64,000 nucleotides of DNA from Bacteroides faecis MAJ27 (GTDB lineage Bacteria > Bacteroidota > Bacteroidia > Bacteroidales > Bacteroidaceae), in contig NZ_FNNN01000012.1 in the NCBI RefSeq assembly GCF_900106755.1, forward strand, positions 62,001 to 126,000, read 5' to 3'. Made by a program: the position numbers and the translations under genes. Shown one piece after another: positions 27,244-35,864 of this stretch (the stretch's first letter is position 1; each line of letters opens with the position of its first letter). The notes below the pieces were generated by a model. It saw nothing but the letters and a program-made list of their open reading frames with translations. It was not told the origin of the DNA and did no database searches.

Positions 27244-29559
27244 CTATTCGCTCTTGATACTATTTACCGGATTCTCATTGGCTATGTGCCATGCTTTCAG
27301 CACAACACAAACAACAATCAGCAATAAGACAAACAGCGCCGTACCTATAAACAATAACGGGTTCAGATAAATCTGTTCGGCAAACTGGTCAAGCCATGCC
27401 TTTCCTACGAAATAGGAAGCAATGATACCAATCAATATGGAGGATGCGGATACATACAGAATCTCGCGTATCAGCAGGCGCAAAATATGAGAGGCTTCGG
27501 CTCCATTCACTTTCCGGATAGCTATTTCTTTGCTTCGACGTTGAGTTTCATCATTCACATAGCCGATCAATCCCATAATTACAATCAGCAGAATAAAGCT
27601 TGAAGTAATCCAGACTGAATTACGGAAGCGATATACACTTTTATATATATCCTTTATCATACTGTCCACAGAACTGAAATGCATGGCTATATTCGGAAAT
27701 GTCTTATCGGTAAACTCATTCAGACGTTTCAGATTATCATCATACGGCTCTTTCAAACGGACATCAAATACTTGATTGGCATTTTCTGATCCTATCAAGA
27801 CAATAGGTGCCTGAGTTGAAAAGAAGCTATAATTGCGAACATCCCGAAAGACACCGACAATCGTACCCTCTATATCATTTAATTTCTTTCCTACTGCCCC
27901 ATCTGTCCACTTCATCAAACGTACCAACTCTTCATTCACCAATAAATCTTCCTTTTTCTTAAGAGTGCTGCCTTCGATAATCTTTATTCCCATTACTTCG
28001 GGATAGTTATAACTGCAATAATTAAAGTTAAGTGTAGCGATTCTTTTACCGTCATTACTCATCAGTCCGCGTGTCCAGTATTGTCCGATTACTCCGTTTG
28101 TAGCAACAGCCACTCCTTCTACCATAGGCTGGCGACGCAGTTCATCGGTAACATGTTCTACGCTTTCTTTCGGCAACCATGTTCCTGCCTGAACCAATCC
28201 CGGAACGTTTATCCCCATATCACGGCTCATCAGATGGTTGTATTGCAAAAGCGTAACCAGCAGTAATCCCAAAACAAAAGAGACACCCGTGAACTGTATA
28301 AACAGTAACGAACGTTTCCAACCTGTCTTACCATCAGAATAACGGCGGAACACCTGTGTGACTGGTATGCGCGAAAACAACCGTCCCGGTATGCCACCCG
28401 CCAAAAGGAAAAGGATCACGATCGTAAGCAAAGGCACCCATAGTGTCTCCCATGTAAAAAGTGAAGACAGATGGACGGAAAGCAGGTCTTCGATTATTTC
28501 ACGTGCATTGACTATCAGCAGAAGGCTGAGAAGTACAGATATGACAACAAGGATTCCTGTTTCCGCCAAAAACATGCCGAAGATATTTCCGGCACTGGCA
28601 CCACTGCATTTATGCACACCCACCCCTTTGGCACGACGACTTAGGGTAGCGATAGATATCAGCATATAATTCATGATGGCGACAAAAAAGATAGCGAACC
28701 CCAAAAATCCATATATGACCAAGCGCTTCTGCACATCGGAAGATTCCACATGATACTTCACTAACGGGATGACATTGAAATCTAATTTCCAGTCGTCAAA
28801 ACGGGCAGGCGTATATTTTTCGATTACCCGCTGGATCTTGTCATTCACTTTATCAATATCCGCAGCATCACGCAAGCGAAGAAAAGTGTAAAAGATATCA
28901 TTTCCCTTCCAGCCATTGCCTCCCTGATATCCCCCATCCCGATGGATGGAAACAACAAAGTCATGAGTGAGCATCGTATTCTCCGGCACATCTCTGTACA
29001 CACCACGAATCGTAAAATCATTTTGCCTGTCTGCTTTAAGAATTTTGCCGATAGGATCTGCATCTCCAAATGTTTCACGGGCAAAGTGTTCTGACACAAA
29101 CACACTTCCCGGCATAATCATATCTTTCGGATTTCCTTTTAAGACAGGTATACCGAAAGTCTGGAAGAAACAAGTATCAGCGTATATATAGTTGATGTCC
29201 GATAATAATTTATCTTCATAATATATACTCATCCATTGTTCTGCGAGGACGCAACTGGCAAACTCAATTTCTTCGGGCATATCCTGCGCCAAAGTCGGTG
29301 CAACCACATCAAAAAGTGTATAATCAAAGTTGTCGCCGTCGTCTCCCATTTTCTCCCCCGTGCTAAGGTTAGTCGTCAGGCAACGTGCAATCGCCAGACG
29401 TTCCGATTCCGGATAGCAACGTTCATAACTCAATTCAAACACAATCTGCGAGAAGAGCAAAATGCCGATGGTAAGTCCCAGCGAAAGAGAAATTACCCTG
29501 ATGATATTCGTGCCCCGTTCACGCAATAAAGTCCGGATGCTATAATAGATTTGTCTCAT
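27244..29559 (-). CDS. FtsX/MacB-type ABC transporter permease
   Basis: A 771-residue permease with two FtsX-type units. One helix near the N-terminus (about 21-42) is followed by a large periplasmic MacB-core-like domain, three helices (about 280-400), a second periplasmic domain and three C-terminal helices. DETQRRSKEIAIRKVNGAEA is the conserved FtsX-family cytoplasmic motif, and the end is NENPVNSIKSE. Such proteins usually carry out envelope efflux or mechanotransmission rather than import. It lies 12 nt after the ATPase gene and shares its sigma-54 promoter. Confidence 0.94.
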   Translation of the reverse strand: MRQIYYSIRTLLRERGTNIIRVISLSLGLTIGILLFSQIVFELSYERCYPESERLAIARCLTTNLSTGEKMGDDGDNFDYTLFDVVAPTLAQDMPEEIEFASCVLAEQWMSIYYEDKLLSDINYIYADTCFFQTFGIPVLKGNPKDMIMPGSVFVSEHFARETFGDADPIGKILKADRQNDFTIRGVYRDVPENTMLTHDFVVSIHRDGGYQGGNGWKGNDIFYTFLRLRDAADIDKVNDKIQRVIEKYTPARFDDWKLDFNVIPLVKYHVESSDVQKRLVIYGFLGFAIFFVAIMNYMLISIATLSRRAKGVGVHKCSGASAGNIFGMFLAETGILVVISVLLSLLLIVNAREIIEDLLSVHLSSLFTWETLWVPLLTIVILFLLAGGIPGRLFSRIPVTQVFRRYSDGKTGWKRSLLFIQFTGVSFVLGLLLVTLLQYNHLMSRDMGINVPGLVQAGTWLPKESVEHVTDELRRQPMVEGVAVATNGVIGQYWTRGLMSNDGKRIATLNFNYCSYNYPEVMGIKIIEGSTLKKKEDLLVNEELVRLMKWTDGAVGKKLNDIEGTIVGVFRDVRNYSFFSTQAPIVLIGSENANQVFDVRLKEPYDDNLKRLNEFTDKTFPNIAMHFSSVDSMIKDIYKSVYRFRNSVWITSSFILLIVIMGLIGYVNDETQRRSKEIAIRKVNGAEASHILRLLIREILYVSASSILIGIIASYFVGKAWLDQFAEQIYLNPLLFIGTALFVLLLIVVCVVLKAWHIANENPVNSIKSE

Positions 29560-29571
29560 TGTCGTTTCGGT

Positions 29572-30246
29572 TTATGCTGTTACACTTGCCACTACACTTC
29601 CGTCGAACAGATGTATGGTACGGTGTGCGAAGCTCGCATCATGTTGTGAGTGAGTCACCATAATGATGGTGGTACCTTCTTTATTCAGTTCCGTCAGCAG
29701 ATTCATTACCTCCGCTCCGTTCTTTGAATCCAGATTACCTGTTGGCTCATCGGCAAGGATAAGCTTCGGATTAGTCACTACCGCACGAGCGATAGCAACA
29801 CGCTGCTGCTGACCACCGGACAGCTGTTGCGGAAAGTGTTTGGCCCGATGGCTGATATTCATCCTTTTCAGAATATCTTCCACCATACGGCGGCGCTCGG
29901 AGGATTTAATACCCAGATAAGTAAGCGGAAGCTCTACATTTTCGTAGACATTCAGTTCGTCTATCAAGTTGAAACTCTGGAATACAAAGCCTAATTTGCC
30001 TTTACGGACATGGGTACGCTCCTTCTCTTTCAATCCGGCAACTTCCTCTCCCATCAGCTGGTAAGAACCTTCTGTAGGGTTATCCAATAAACCCAGAATA
30101 TTCAACAAAGTGGATTTTCCACAGCCCGAAGGCCCCATGATAGCAACAAACTCTCCTTGTTTAACTTCAAGGTTCACGTGATTTAATGCAACCGTCTCTA
30201 CTTCAGTAGTACGAAATACTTTACTAATGTTTTCAATCTGTATCAT
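29572..30246 (-). CDS. ABC transporter ATPase (MacB/LolD-type)
   Basis: A 224-residue ATPase partner of the FtsX-type permease. Walker A is GPSGCGKST (about residues 39-47), the Q-loop [12 protein letters not shown], the signature [14 protein letters not shown], Walker [14 protein letters not shown] and the switch histidine in MVTHSQHD. Sequence and size match the LolD/MacB/FtsE class. It is the first intact gene downstream of the sigma-54 promoter, after a permease remnant. Confidence 0.96.
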   Translation of the reverse strand: MIQIENISKVFRTTEVETVALNHVNLEVKQGEFVAIMGPSGCGKSTLLNILGLLDNPTEGSYQLMGEEVAGLKEKERTHVRKGKLGFVFQSFNLIDELNVYENVELPLTYLGIKSSERRRMVEDILKRMNISHRAKHFPQQLSGGQQQRVAIARAVVTNPKLILADEPTGNLDSKNGAEVMNLLTELNKEGTTIIMVTHSQHDASFAHRTIHLFDGSVVASVTA

Positions 30247-30286
30247 TTTATTTCTTTATTATGTTGTTTCACTTTCTATTCTTTCT

Positions 30287-30385
30287 TTATTCGTTCTTTA
30301 TACTGTTGACCGGATTCTCCGTATCAAACCTCTTTCACACCAAACGGTCACTAAGATAAACAATTACATAATAAATTTGTCTCAT
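30287..30385 (-). pseudogene. Remnant of a second FtsX-type permease gene, both ends kept
   Basis: The 99-bp minus-strand stretch begins ATG AGA CAA ATT TAT TAT, encoding MRQIYYVI, like the MRQIYYSI start of the intact permease, and ends in TENPVNSIKNE and a stop, like NENPVNSIKSE. Start and stop are in the same frame, but a TGA sits at codon 17 and about 2.2 kb of the expected gene is missing. The simplest reading is an internal deletion. The stop lies 40 nt before the ATPase ATG. Confidence 0.8.
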
Positions 30386-30414
30386 GCTTATTCCTATTTT
30401 TCATCATAATGCAA

Positions 30415-30430
30415 TGCAGATAGCGTGCCA
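30415..30430 (-). promoter_or_regulatory. Sigma-54 promoter of the ABC operon
   Basis: Minus-strand TGGCACGCTATCTGCA matches the sigma-54 consensus TGGCACG-N4-TTGCA with the GG and GC pairs 12 nt apart as required. Transcription would start near 30404, just before the permease remnant (30385) and then the ATPase gene. Confidence 0.8.
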
Positions 30431-30486
30431 CAATAGCAAGAGTATTCATTCACAACTATTTATATGTTTCGACAGTACTACCCATT

Positions 30487-30523
30487 GTCTAATAATTAGA
30501 CACTCCCGTCTAATTATTAGACA
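30487..30523 (-). promoter_or_regulatory. Two palindromic enhancer sites upstream of the sigma-54 promoter
   Basis: GTCTAATAATTAGAC (30487-30501) and GTCTAATTATTAGAC (30509-30523) are each near-perfect palindromes, mutually complementary, and 22 bp apart (about two helical turns). They lie roughly 60-95 bp upstream of the -24 box, where NtrC-type activators bind. The NtrC-like protein encoded at 32330 is the obvious candidate. Confidence 0.7.
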
Positions 30524-30631
30524 GAAATCCTTCCTGTTTACTGTCCAACGGAAAGTATACATTTTCGCCCATTTATTGTTCTATTTTTCCTATTTCCGAC
30601 TTTAATGTATTTCAATGTCATCGGAAAACTC

Positions 30632-30639
30632 TATCTTCG
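30632..30639 (+). promoter_or_regulatory. Near-consensus -7 box of the metallophosphoesterase gene
   Basis: TATCTTCG differs from TAnnTTTG at one base. Start would be near 30646, 28 nt before the ATG. It diverges from the sigma-54 promoter within the 427-nt gap 30247-30673. Confidence 0.4.
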
Positions 30640-30673
30640 CATCAAGTTTTCAATTAAATAAATCATTCTATTT

Positions 30674-31477
30674 ATGGTAAACAAGAATTTGTACACTCTC
30701 CTGACCTGCCTGCTTCTGACAGGATGTGACCTGATAGACTATCATCCCTACGATGTACGTATCAGTGGAGAGACAGATGTAAATGCTCATAACATTGAAC
30801 AAATAGAAGCTAAGTGTAAAGGAAAAACAACCATCCGTTTTATCACTATGGGAGATTCACAGCGATGGTATGACGAGACCGAAGACTTTGTAAAAGAGGT
30901 CAATAAGAGAGATGATATCGACTTTGTCATTCACGGAGGAGATATGAGTGACTTCGGACTGACTAAAGAATTTCTTTGGCAGCGGGATATCATGAACGGA
31001 CTAAAAGTACCTTATGTCGCCCTTATCGGGAATCATGACTGTCTGGGCACCGGAGCAGAAACTTATCAGGCTGTTTTCGGACCTGCCAACTTCTCATTTA
31101 TCGCAGGCAATGTAAAATTTGTCTGCCTCAATACTAATGCGCTGGAATACGATTATTCGGAACCTATTCCCAATTTCAGTTTTATGGAAGAGGAACTGAC
31201 AGCCAGGGCTGATGAGTTTGAAAAAACCGTAGTCAGTATGCACGCGCATCCATTTGCAGACGTGTTCAATGATAATGTGGCAAAGCCATTCCAGTACTAT
31301 GTCACCCAATATCCGGGACTACAGTTCTGCACGGCTGCCCACAATCACGGGTTCGACGACAGAGTCCTTTTCGATGATGATGTGCATTATATTGTCAGTG
31401 ACTGCATGAAAAGTCGCAGTTATCTGGTATTTACTATAACCCCGGAAAAATACGAATATGAACTGGTTGAATACTAA
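30674..31477 (+). CDS. Metallophosphoesterase lipoprotein
   Basis: A 267-residue calcineurin-like phosphoesterase with a lipobox (LLLTGCD, Cys about 18), so anchored outside the cytoplasm. Metal and catalytic motifs are in order: ITMGDSQ (first Asp), VIHGGDMSD (GGD), ALIGNHD (GNHD), VVSMHAHPF and CTAAHNHGFD (paired His). The GDxH box reads GDSQ, with Gln in place of the usual His, a difference that could weaken one metal site. Its end overlaps the next gene by 20 nt, so the two are translated together. Confidence 0.9.
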   Translation: MVNKNLYTLLTCLLLTGCDLIDYHPYDVRISGETDVNAHNIEQIEAKCKGKTTIRFITMGDSQRWYDETEDFVKEVNKRDDIDFVIHGGDMSDFGLTKEFLWQRDIMNGLKVPYVALIGNHDCLGTGAETYQAVFGPANFSFIAGNVKFVCLNTNALEYDYSEPIPNFSFMEEELTARADEFEKTVVSMHAHPFADVFNDNVAKPFQYYVTQYPGLQFCTAAHNHGFDDRVLFDDDVHYIVSDCMKSRSYLVFTITPEKYEYELVEY

Positions 31478-32261
31478 ATATATCATCCGCACAGGAGTGC
31501 TGACTACGCTCCTGCTCTTTCCCGGCCTGATATCGGCTACTTGCAAGACAGATACAATTATCAATAACTACAAACCTGACTCACTGAGACTGGTGATCAA
31601 GGCAGATTCCATTATAGCCTTTCACGAAGGCGATTCCGCGTTTACAATAGTCAAAGCAGACACAGTACTACCTTATGTACCGCAACCGGTTCTCCGTACC
31701 GGTTATGACAGACGTGTCCATCGCTTCCGCAGAAACTGGGAGCGGATTATCCCGACTCACTCTAAAATACAGTATGCGGGAAATATGGGATTAATCTCGT
31801 TCGGTACCGGATGGGATTACGGAAAACGAAATCAGTGGGAAACAGATTTACTGCTCGGATTCATCCCGAAGTATTCGTCCAAAAAGGCCAAAGTGACCAT
31901 GACGCTGAAACAGAACTATATGCCTTGGAGCATCAATCTGGGAAAAGGATTCTCCACAGAACCTCTCGCCTGCGGATTGTATCTGAATACCGTGTTTGGC
32001 AACCAGTTCTGGGTAAGTGAGCCTGAACGTTATCCGAAGGGATACTACGGCTTTTCAAGCAAAGTGCGTATTCATGTTTTCCTGGGACAACGGTTGACTT
32101 ATGATATTGACCCGAACCGCAGGTTTCTGGCAAAGTCCGTGACTTTCTTCTACGAGATAAGCACATGCGACCTTTACCTCATCAGCGCCGTAACGAATAG
32201 CTATCTCCGTCCCCGCGATTATCTAAGTTTATCATTCGGATTAAAGTTCCAATGGTTATAA
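31458..32261 (+). CDS. Exported protein, probably outer-membrane beta-barrel
   Basis: A 267-residue protein with a signal peptide (about 1-27, LLLFPGLISATC). From residue 100 onward the pattern of alternating aromatic and small residues (YAGNMGLISFGTGWDYGKRN, MTLKQNYMPWSINLG) and a C-terminal strand ending LSFGLKFQWL suggest a small outer-membrane barrel. I recognise no family. It overlaps the metallophosphoesterase gene by 20 nt, which suggests a shared job at the envelope. Only a short gap separates it from the regulator gene downstream. Confidence 0.75.
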   Translation: MNWLNTKYIIRTGVLTTLLLFPGLISATCKTDTIINNYKPDSLRLVIKADSIIAFHEGDSAFTIVKADTVLPYVPQPVLRTGYDRRVHRFRRNWERIIPTHSKIQYAGNMGLISFGTGWDYGKRNQWETDLLLGFIPKYSSKKAKVTMTLKQNYMPWSINLGKGFSTEPLACGLYLNTVFGNQFWVSEPERYPKGYYGFSSKVRIHVFLGQRLTYDIDPNRRFLAKSVTFFYEISTCDLYLISAVTNSYLRPRDYLSLSFGLKFQWL

Positions 32262-32299
32262 ATTCAAATCCGAATTTTGAATTATGAATTACTTTTTCG

Positions 32300-32319
32300 T
32301 AAGTTTGTAGCGTACAAAC
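32300..32319 (+). promoter_or_regulatory. Promoter of the NtrC-like regulator with overlapping palindrome
   Basis: TAAGTTTG (32300-32307) fits TAnnTTTG, with a start near 32314 and a 16-nt leader. GTTTGTA-GCG-TACAAAC (32303-32319) is a perfect 7-bp palindrome over the box and start site. Confidence 0.5.
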
Positions 32320-32329
32320 CAATTCGGAC

Positions 32330-33673
32330 ATGAGTAAATCAGGAACAATCATCATTGTAGACGATAACAAAGGAGTGCTGACTGCGGTACAAATTCTTTT
32401 AAAAAACTATTTTTCAAAGGTTGTCACGCTGTCATCACCGGTCACATTGACCACCGTGATACGGGAAGAGATGCCGGAAGTGGTACTATTGGATATGAAT
32501 TTCACTTCGGGCATCAATACCGGCAATGAAGGATTGTTCTGGCTGCACGAAATAAAGAAAGTACGACCGGAACTTCCCGTCGTACTTTTTACCGCTTATG
32601 CGGATATTGATCTTGCCATCCGGGGTATAAAAGAAGGAGCTTCGGACTTTGTCGTCAAACCTTGGAACAATCAGAAACTGGTAGAAACATTGCAGGCTGC
32701 CGCCTCGTCCGCACAGCATGGACGAAAAACGGGAAACAAAAAGGAGCCTGTCAACACTCCGCCGATCTACTGGGGAGAAAGCAAACCGATGCAGCAGCTC
32801 CGAATGCTGATAGAGAAAGTAGCCACCACAGATGCCAATATCCTGATTACAGGTGAAAACGGAACAGGGAAGGAAATGCTTGCCCGCGAAATTCATGCTC
32901 TTTCCAACCGCAGACAACAAGAAATGATCGCTGTGGACATGGGAGCGATCACTGAATCTTTATTTGAAAGCGAACTCTTCGGTCATGTAAAAGGCTCTTT
33001 CACTGATGCGCATGCCGACCGGACAGGAAAATTTGAGGCTGCCGATCACAGCACTTTGTTTCTGGATGAAATAGGGAACCTGCCCTATCATCTGCAAGCT
33101 AAACTGCTGACAGCTATCCAACGAAGAAGCATCGTACGGGTGGGAAGCAACACTCCGATTCCTATCGACATCCGCCTGATATGCGCTACCAACCGTAACC
33201 TGCAGGAAATGGTGGACCGGGAAGAATTTCGGGAAGACTTACTCTACCGAATCAACACCATTCATATCGAAATACCTCCTTTGCGGAAACGAAAAGAAGA
33301 TATTATCCCGCTTGCCGAAAGATTTATCATCCGTTTCTGCAAACAATACGATAAGGAACCGATGAAATTCAGCCCGGCAGCCAAGGAAAAACTCATTGCG
33401 TACCCATGGTACGGGAATATCCGAGAGTTGGAACATGCCATCGAAAAGGTGGTCATCATTAACGACGGATTGCAAATTCCGGCGGAATTATTCCAGTTAT
33501 CCACCCGAAAGACAGAAACTTCCGAAAAGGATATTTCCACACTGGAAGAGATGGAGATACAAATGATACGTAAAGCACTGGATACCTGTGCAGGAAACCT
33601 CTCGGCAGTAGCCGCGCAACTGGGAATTACCCGTCAGACTCTCTATAACAAGATGAAAAAGTTCGGATTATGA
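32330..33673 (+). CDS. NtrC-family sigma-54-dependent response regulator
   Basis: A 447-residue regulator: receiver domain (about 1-125, VLLDMNFTSG with the phosphoacceptor Asp), AAA+ domain with Walker A GENGTGKE, sigma-54-contact loop GSFTDA (variant of GAFTGA), Walker B LFLDEIGNL, and a Fis-type helix-turn-helix at the end (NLSAVAAQLGITRQTLYNKM). It should activate RNA polymerase with sigma-54. The kinase gene overlaps its end by 4 nt. The sigma-54 promoter of the nearby ABC operon (30415-30430) is the likely target. Confidence 0.95.
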   Translation: MSKSGTIIIVDDNKGVLTAVQILLKNYFSKVVTLSSPVTLTTVIREEMPEVVLLDMNFTSGINTGNEGLFWLHEIKKVRPELPVVLFTAYADIDLAIRGIKEGASDFVVKPWNNQKLVETLQAAASSAQHGRKTGNKKEPVNTPPIYWGESKPMQQLRMLIEKVATTDANILITGENGTGKEMLAREIHALSNRRQQEMIAVDMGAITESLFESELFGHVKGSFTDAHADRTGKFEAADHSTLFLDEIGNLPYHLQAKLLTAIQRRSIVRVGSNTPIPIDIRLICATNRNLQEMVDREEFREDLLYRINTIHIEIPPLRKRKEDIIPLAERFIIRFCKQYDKEPMKFSPAAKEKLIAYPWYGNIRELEHAIEKVVIINDGLQIPAELFQLSTRKTETSEKDISTLEEMEIQMIRKALDTCAGNLSAVAAQLGITRQTLYNKMKKFGL

Positions 33674-34986
33674 ACCGGATTCTACAACAAGTAGCCAACC
33701 AATATTGGTTTAGGGTATCCCTGACGGTCATTTGCTGTCTGGCAACCGTTTGGTTTGGTGTGTATCAGTCTTATATCTGGCTCGGCATCAGTAGCTGTCT
33801 GCTGGTTTTAAGTATCATCTGGCAAGTCCGTCTTTATCGCCTGCACATCAAGCAGGTGCTTTTCATGATCGACGCTTTGGAGAATAATGACAGTGCCTTC
33901 CGCTTCCCCGAAGAGTCCGGCACTCCCGAAAGCAAACAGATCAACCGGGCACTCAATCGGGTGGGACGCATCTTATATAATGTAAAAGCAGAAACTGCCC
34001 AACAGGAAAAATACTACGAACTGATTCTTGATTTTGTCAGCACGGGGTTACTGGTGCTCAATGACAACGGAGCAGTCTATCAGAAGAACAAGGAGGCCCT
34101 CCGGCTTTTGGGACTCAATGTATTCACACATGTCCGGCAATTGAGTAAAGTAGACACCACGCTGATGGAGAAAATGGAGAACTGCCATCCCGGAGACAAA
34201 TTACAGGTGGTGTTTCATAATGAACGGGGAACGGTCAATCTATCCATCCGTGTATCAGAAATCAATGTGCACAAGGAACATTTGCGTATCCTTGCGCTGA
34301 ATGATATTAATATAGAACTGGACGAGAAAGAAATAGATTCATGGATTCGCCTGACCCGTGTACTGACTCACGAAATCATGAACTCCGTCACTCCTATCAC
34401 CTCCCTCAGCGACACGCTCCTTTCGATGGTAGAGGACAAAGACGAAGAAATCAGCCACGGATTACAGACCATCAGTACAACGGGAAAAGGACTGCTTGCT
34501 TTCGTGGAATCCTACCGCAAATTCACACGGATACCGACTCCGGAGCCTTCATTGTTTTACTTAAAAGCATTCATCGAACGAATGGTAGAACTTGCCCGTC
34601 ATCAGAATCCCTGTGACCATATCACATTCCATACGAAGATCGATCCAGCCGACCTGATTTTATATGCAGATGAAAATCTGATCTCACAAGTAGTCATTAA
34701 CCTTCTGAAAAATGCGATTCAGGCAATCGGTAATCAGCCGGACAGACAAATCGATATTCAGGTATATTGCAATGAAACAGAAGAGGTACTGATTGAAATA
34801 AAGAATAACGGTCCCGTTATTCCGCCGGAAATTGCGGAACATATTTTTATCCCTTTCTTCACCACCAAAAAAGGAGGCAGCGGAATCGGACTTAGTATTT
34901 CACGTCAGATTATGCGGCTTTCCGGTGGAAGCCTCATCTTGCTGCCGGACAATAAGGAAACAAAATTCATATTAAAATTCAAATAA
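33670..34986 (+). CDS. Sensor histidine kinase of the NtrC-like pair
   Basis: A 438-residue membrane kinase with two N-terminal helices (about 15-60) and almost no periplasmic domain between them, so it probably senses within the membrane or cytoplasm. A PAS-like stretch (residues 115-215) is followed by the H-box VLTHEIMNSVTPITSLSD, the N-box QVVINLLKNAIQAI and the G-box GSGIGLSISRQIM. It overlaps the regulator gene by 4 nt (ATGA) and should phosphorylate it. Confidence 0.94.
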   Translation: MNRILQQVANQYWFRVSLTVICCLATVWFGVYQSYIWLGISSCLLVLSIIWQVRLYRLHIKQVLFMIDALENNDSAFRFPEESGTPESKQINRALNRVGRILYNVKAETAQQEKYYELILDFVSTGLLVLNDNGAVYQKNKEALRLLGLNVFTHVRQLSKVDTTLMEKMENCHPGDKLQVVFHNERGTVNLSIRVSEINVHKEHLRILALNDINIELDEKEIDSWIRLTRVLTHEIMNSVTPITSLSDTLLSMVEDKDEEISHGLQTISTTGKGLLAFVESYRKFTRIPTPEPSLFYLKAFIERMVELARHQNPCDHITFHTKIDPADLILYADENLISQVVINLLKNAIQAIGNQPDRQIDIQVYCNETEEVLIEIKNNGPVIPPEIAEHIFIPFFTTKKGGSGIGLSISRQIMRLSGGSLILLPDNKETKFILKFK

Positions 34987-34997
34987 CAGATAAGCTT

Positions 34998-35666
34998 ATG
35001 ACACCTGCACTCATCAATAACCCATTGTTCCGGGGAATTACTCCGGAAAAGTTATCCGCCAATCTGGAAGAGATCAGTTTTCATACCCGTTCTTATAAGA
35101 AAGGAGAAATTCTGGCACGACAGGGAGATGTGTGCAACCGTCTCATGATACTGACCAAAGGGAGTGTACGCGGCGAAATGATAGACTATTCCGGAAGACT
35201 CATCAAAGTAGAAGACATTGCCGCACCAAGAGCCCTTGCTCCTCTCTTCCTCTTCGGAGAAGAGAACCGTTTTCCGGTAGAAGTGACCGCTAACGAACTG
35301 ACGGAAGTAATCGAAATCCCCAAATCGAGCGTACTGGAACTCTTCCGCAAGAACGAGCAGTTTCTGGAGAACTATATGAATCTATCTGCCAATTATGCCC
35401 GTACCTTGTCGGATAAACTTTTCTTTATGTCTTTCAAGACCATCCGGCAAAAGATAGCATCCTATCTGCTCCGGCTGCACAAACAACAGCAACAGCTGCA
35501 GATCACCTTCGACCGTTCGCAACAGGAGTTGAGCGATTACTTCGGTGTCTCCCGTCCCTCTCTGGCACGTGAACTGTCACACATGCAGGATGACGGCCTG
35601 ATCACAGCCGACCGCAAACAGATCACTATTTTACAGAAAGAACAGCTGATCCGGCTGATTCAATAA
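34998..35666 (+). CDS. Crp/Fnr-family regulator, HcpR-like
   Basis: A 222-residue protein with a cyclic-nucleotide-binding-like beta-barrel (about 15-125), a long dimer helix and a winged helix-turn-helix (LSDYFGVSRPSLARELSHM). The four N-terminal Fnr cysteines are absent, so it is not a [4Fe-4S] Fnr. It lies directly upstream of hcp, and a TGTAAC-N4-GTTACA palindrome precedes the hcp promoter; the pair matches HcpR regulators, which respond to nitrosative stress in related bacteria. It begins 11 nt after the kinase gene, so may be read from that operon as well. Confidence 0.88.
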   Translation: MTPALINNPLFRGITPEKLSANLEEISFHTRSYKKGEILARQGDVCNRLMILTKGSVRGEMIDYSGRLIKVEDIAAPRALAPLFLFGEENRFPVEVTANELTEVIEIPKSSVLELFRKNEQFLENYMNLSANYARTLSDKLFFMSFKTIRQKIASYLLRLHKQQQQLQITFDRSQQELSDYFGVSRPSLARELSHMQDDGLITADRKQITILQKEQLIRLIQ

Positions 35667-35683
35667 CCAAGAATTTACTCCGG

Positions 35684-35740
35684 TTTCATTATAGCTAATC
35701 TAGTTTTCATTATAGCTAATCGGAATATGATTATAGCTAA
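35684..35740. repeat. Three phased 21-nt direct repeats, TTAGCTATTAGC family
   Basis: TTTCATTATAGCTAATC occurs at 35684-35700 and 35705-35721, and a third shorter copy (ATTATAGCTAA) starts at 35730. Equivalent bases are exactly 21 nt apart, two turns of the helix. The stretch GCTAATCG-AATATG also recurs at 12427-12441. It lies between the Crp/Fnr gene and hcp. Confidence 0.7.
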
Positions 35741-35779
35741 AATAATTTAGCTCATAGCATCTGATTTTTTTTCGGCCAA

Positions 35780-35795
35780 TGTAACATTGGTTACA
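35780..35795 (+). promoter_or_regulatory. Crp/Fnr-type operator upstream of hcp
   Basis: TGTAAC-ATTG-GTTACA has perfect 6-bp arms. Its centre lies about 44 nt upstream of the predicted start of hcp, close to the -41.5 position used for class II activation. Confidence 0.75.
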
Positions 35796-35817
35796 AACTT
35801 ACCTCAAACTTTCCCCC

Positions 35818-35825
35818 TACTTTTG
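35818..35825 (+). promoter_or_regulatory. Candidate promoter of hcp
   Basis: TACTTTTG fits TAnnTTTG; start near 35832, leader about 33 nt to the ATG at 35865. Confidence 0.6.
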
Positions 35826-35864
35826 CGTTCATATTCAAGAAGACTAATTAAAAACGTAAAAGTT

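Noticed and set aside
30227..30605. Plus-strand short open frames in the ABC-operon upstream region
   Set aside because: They lie across the sigma-54 promoter, the palindromes and the permease remnant and have no coding features.
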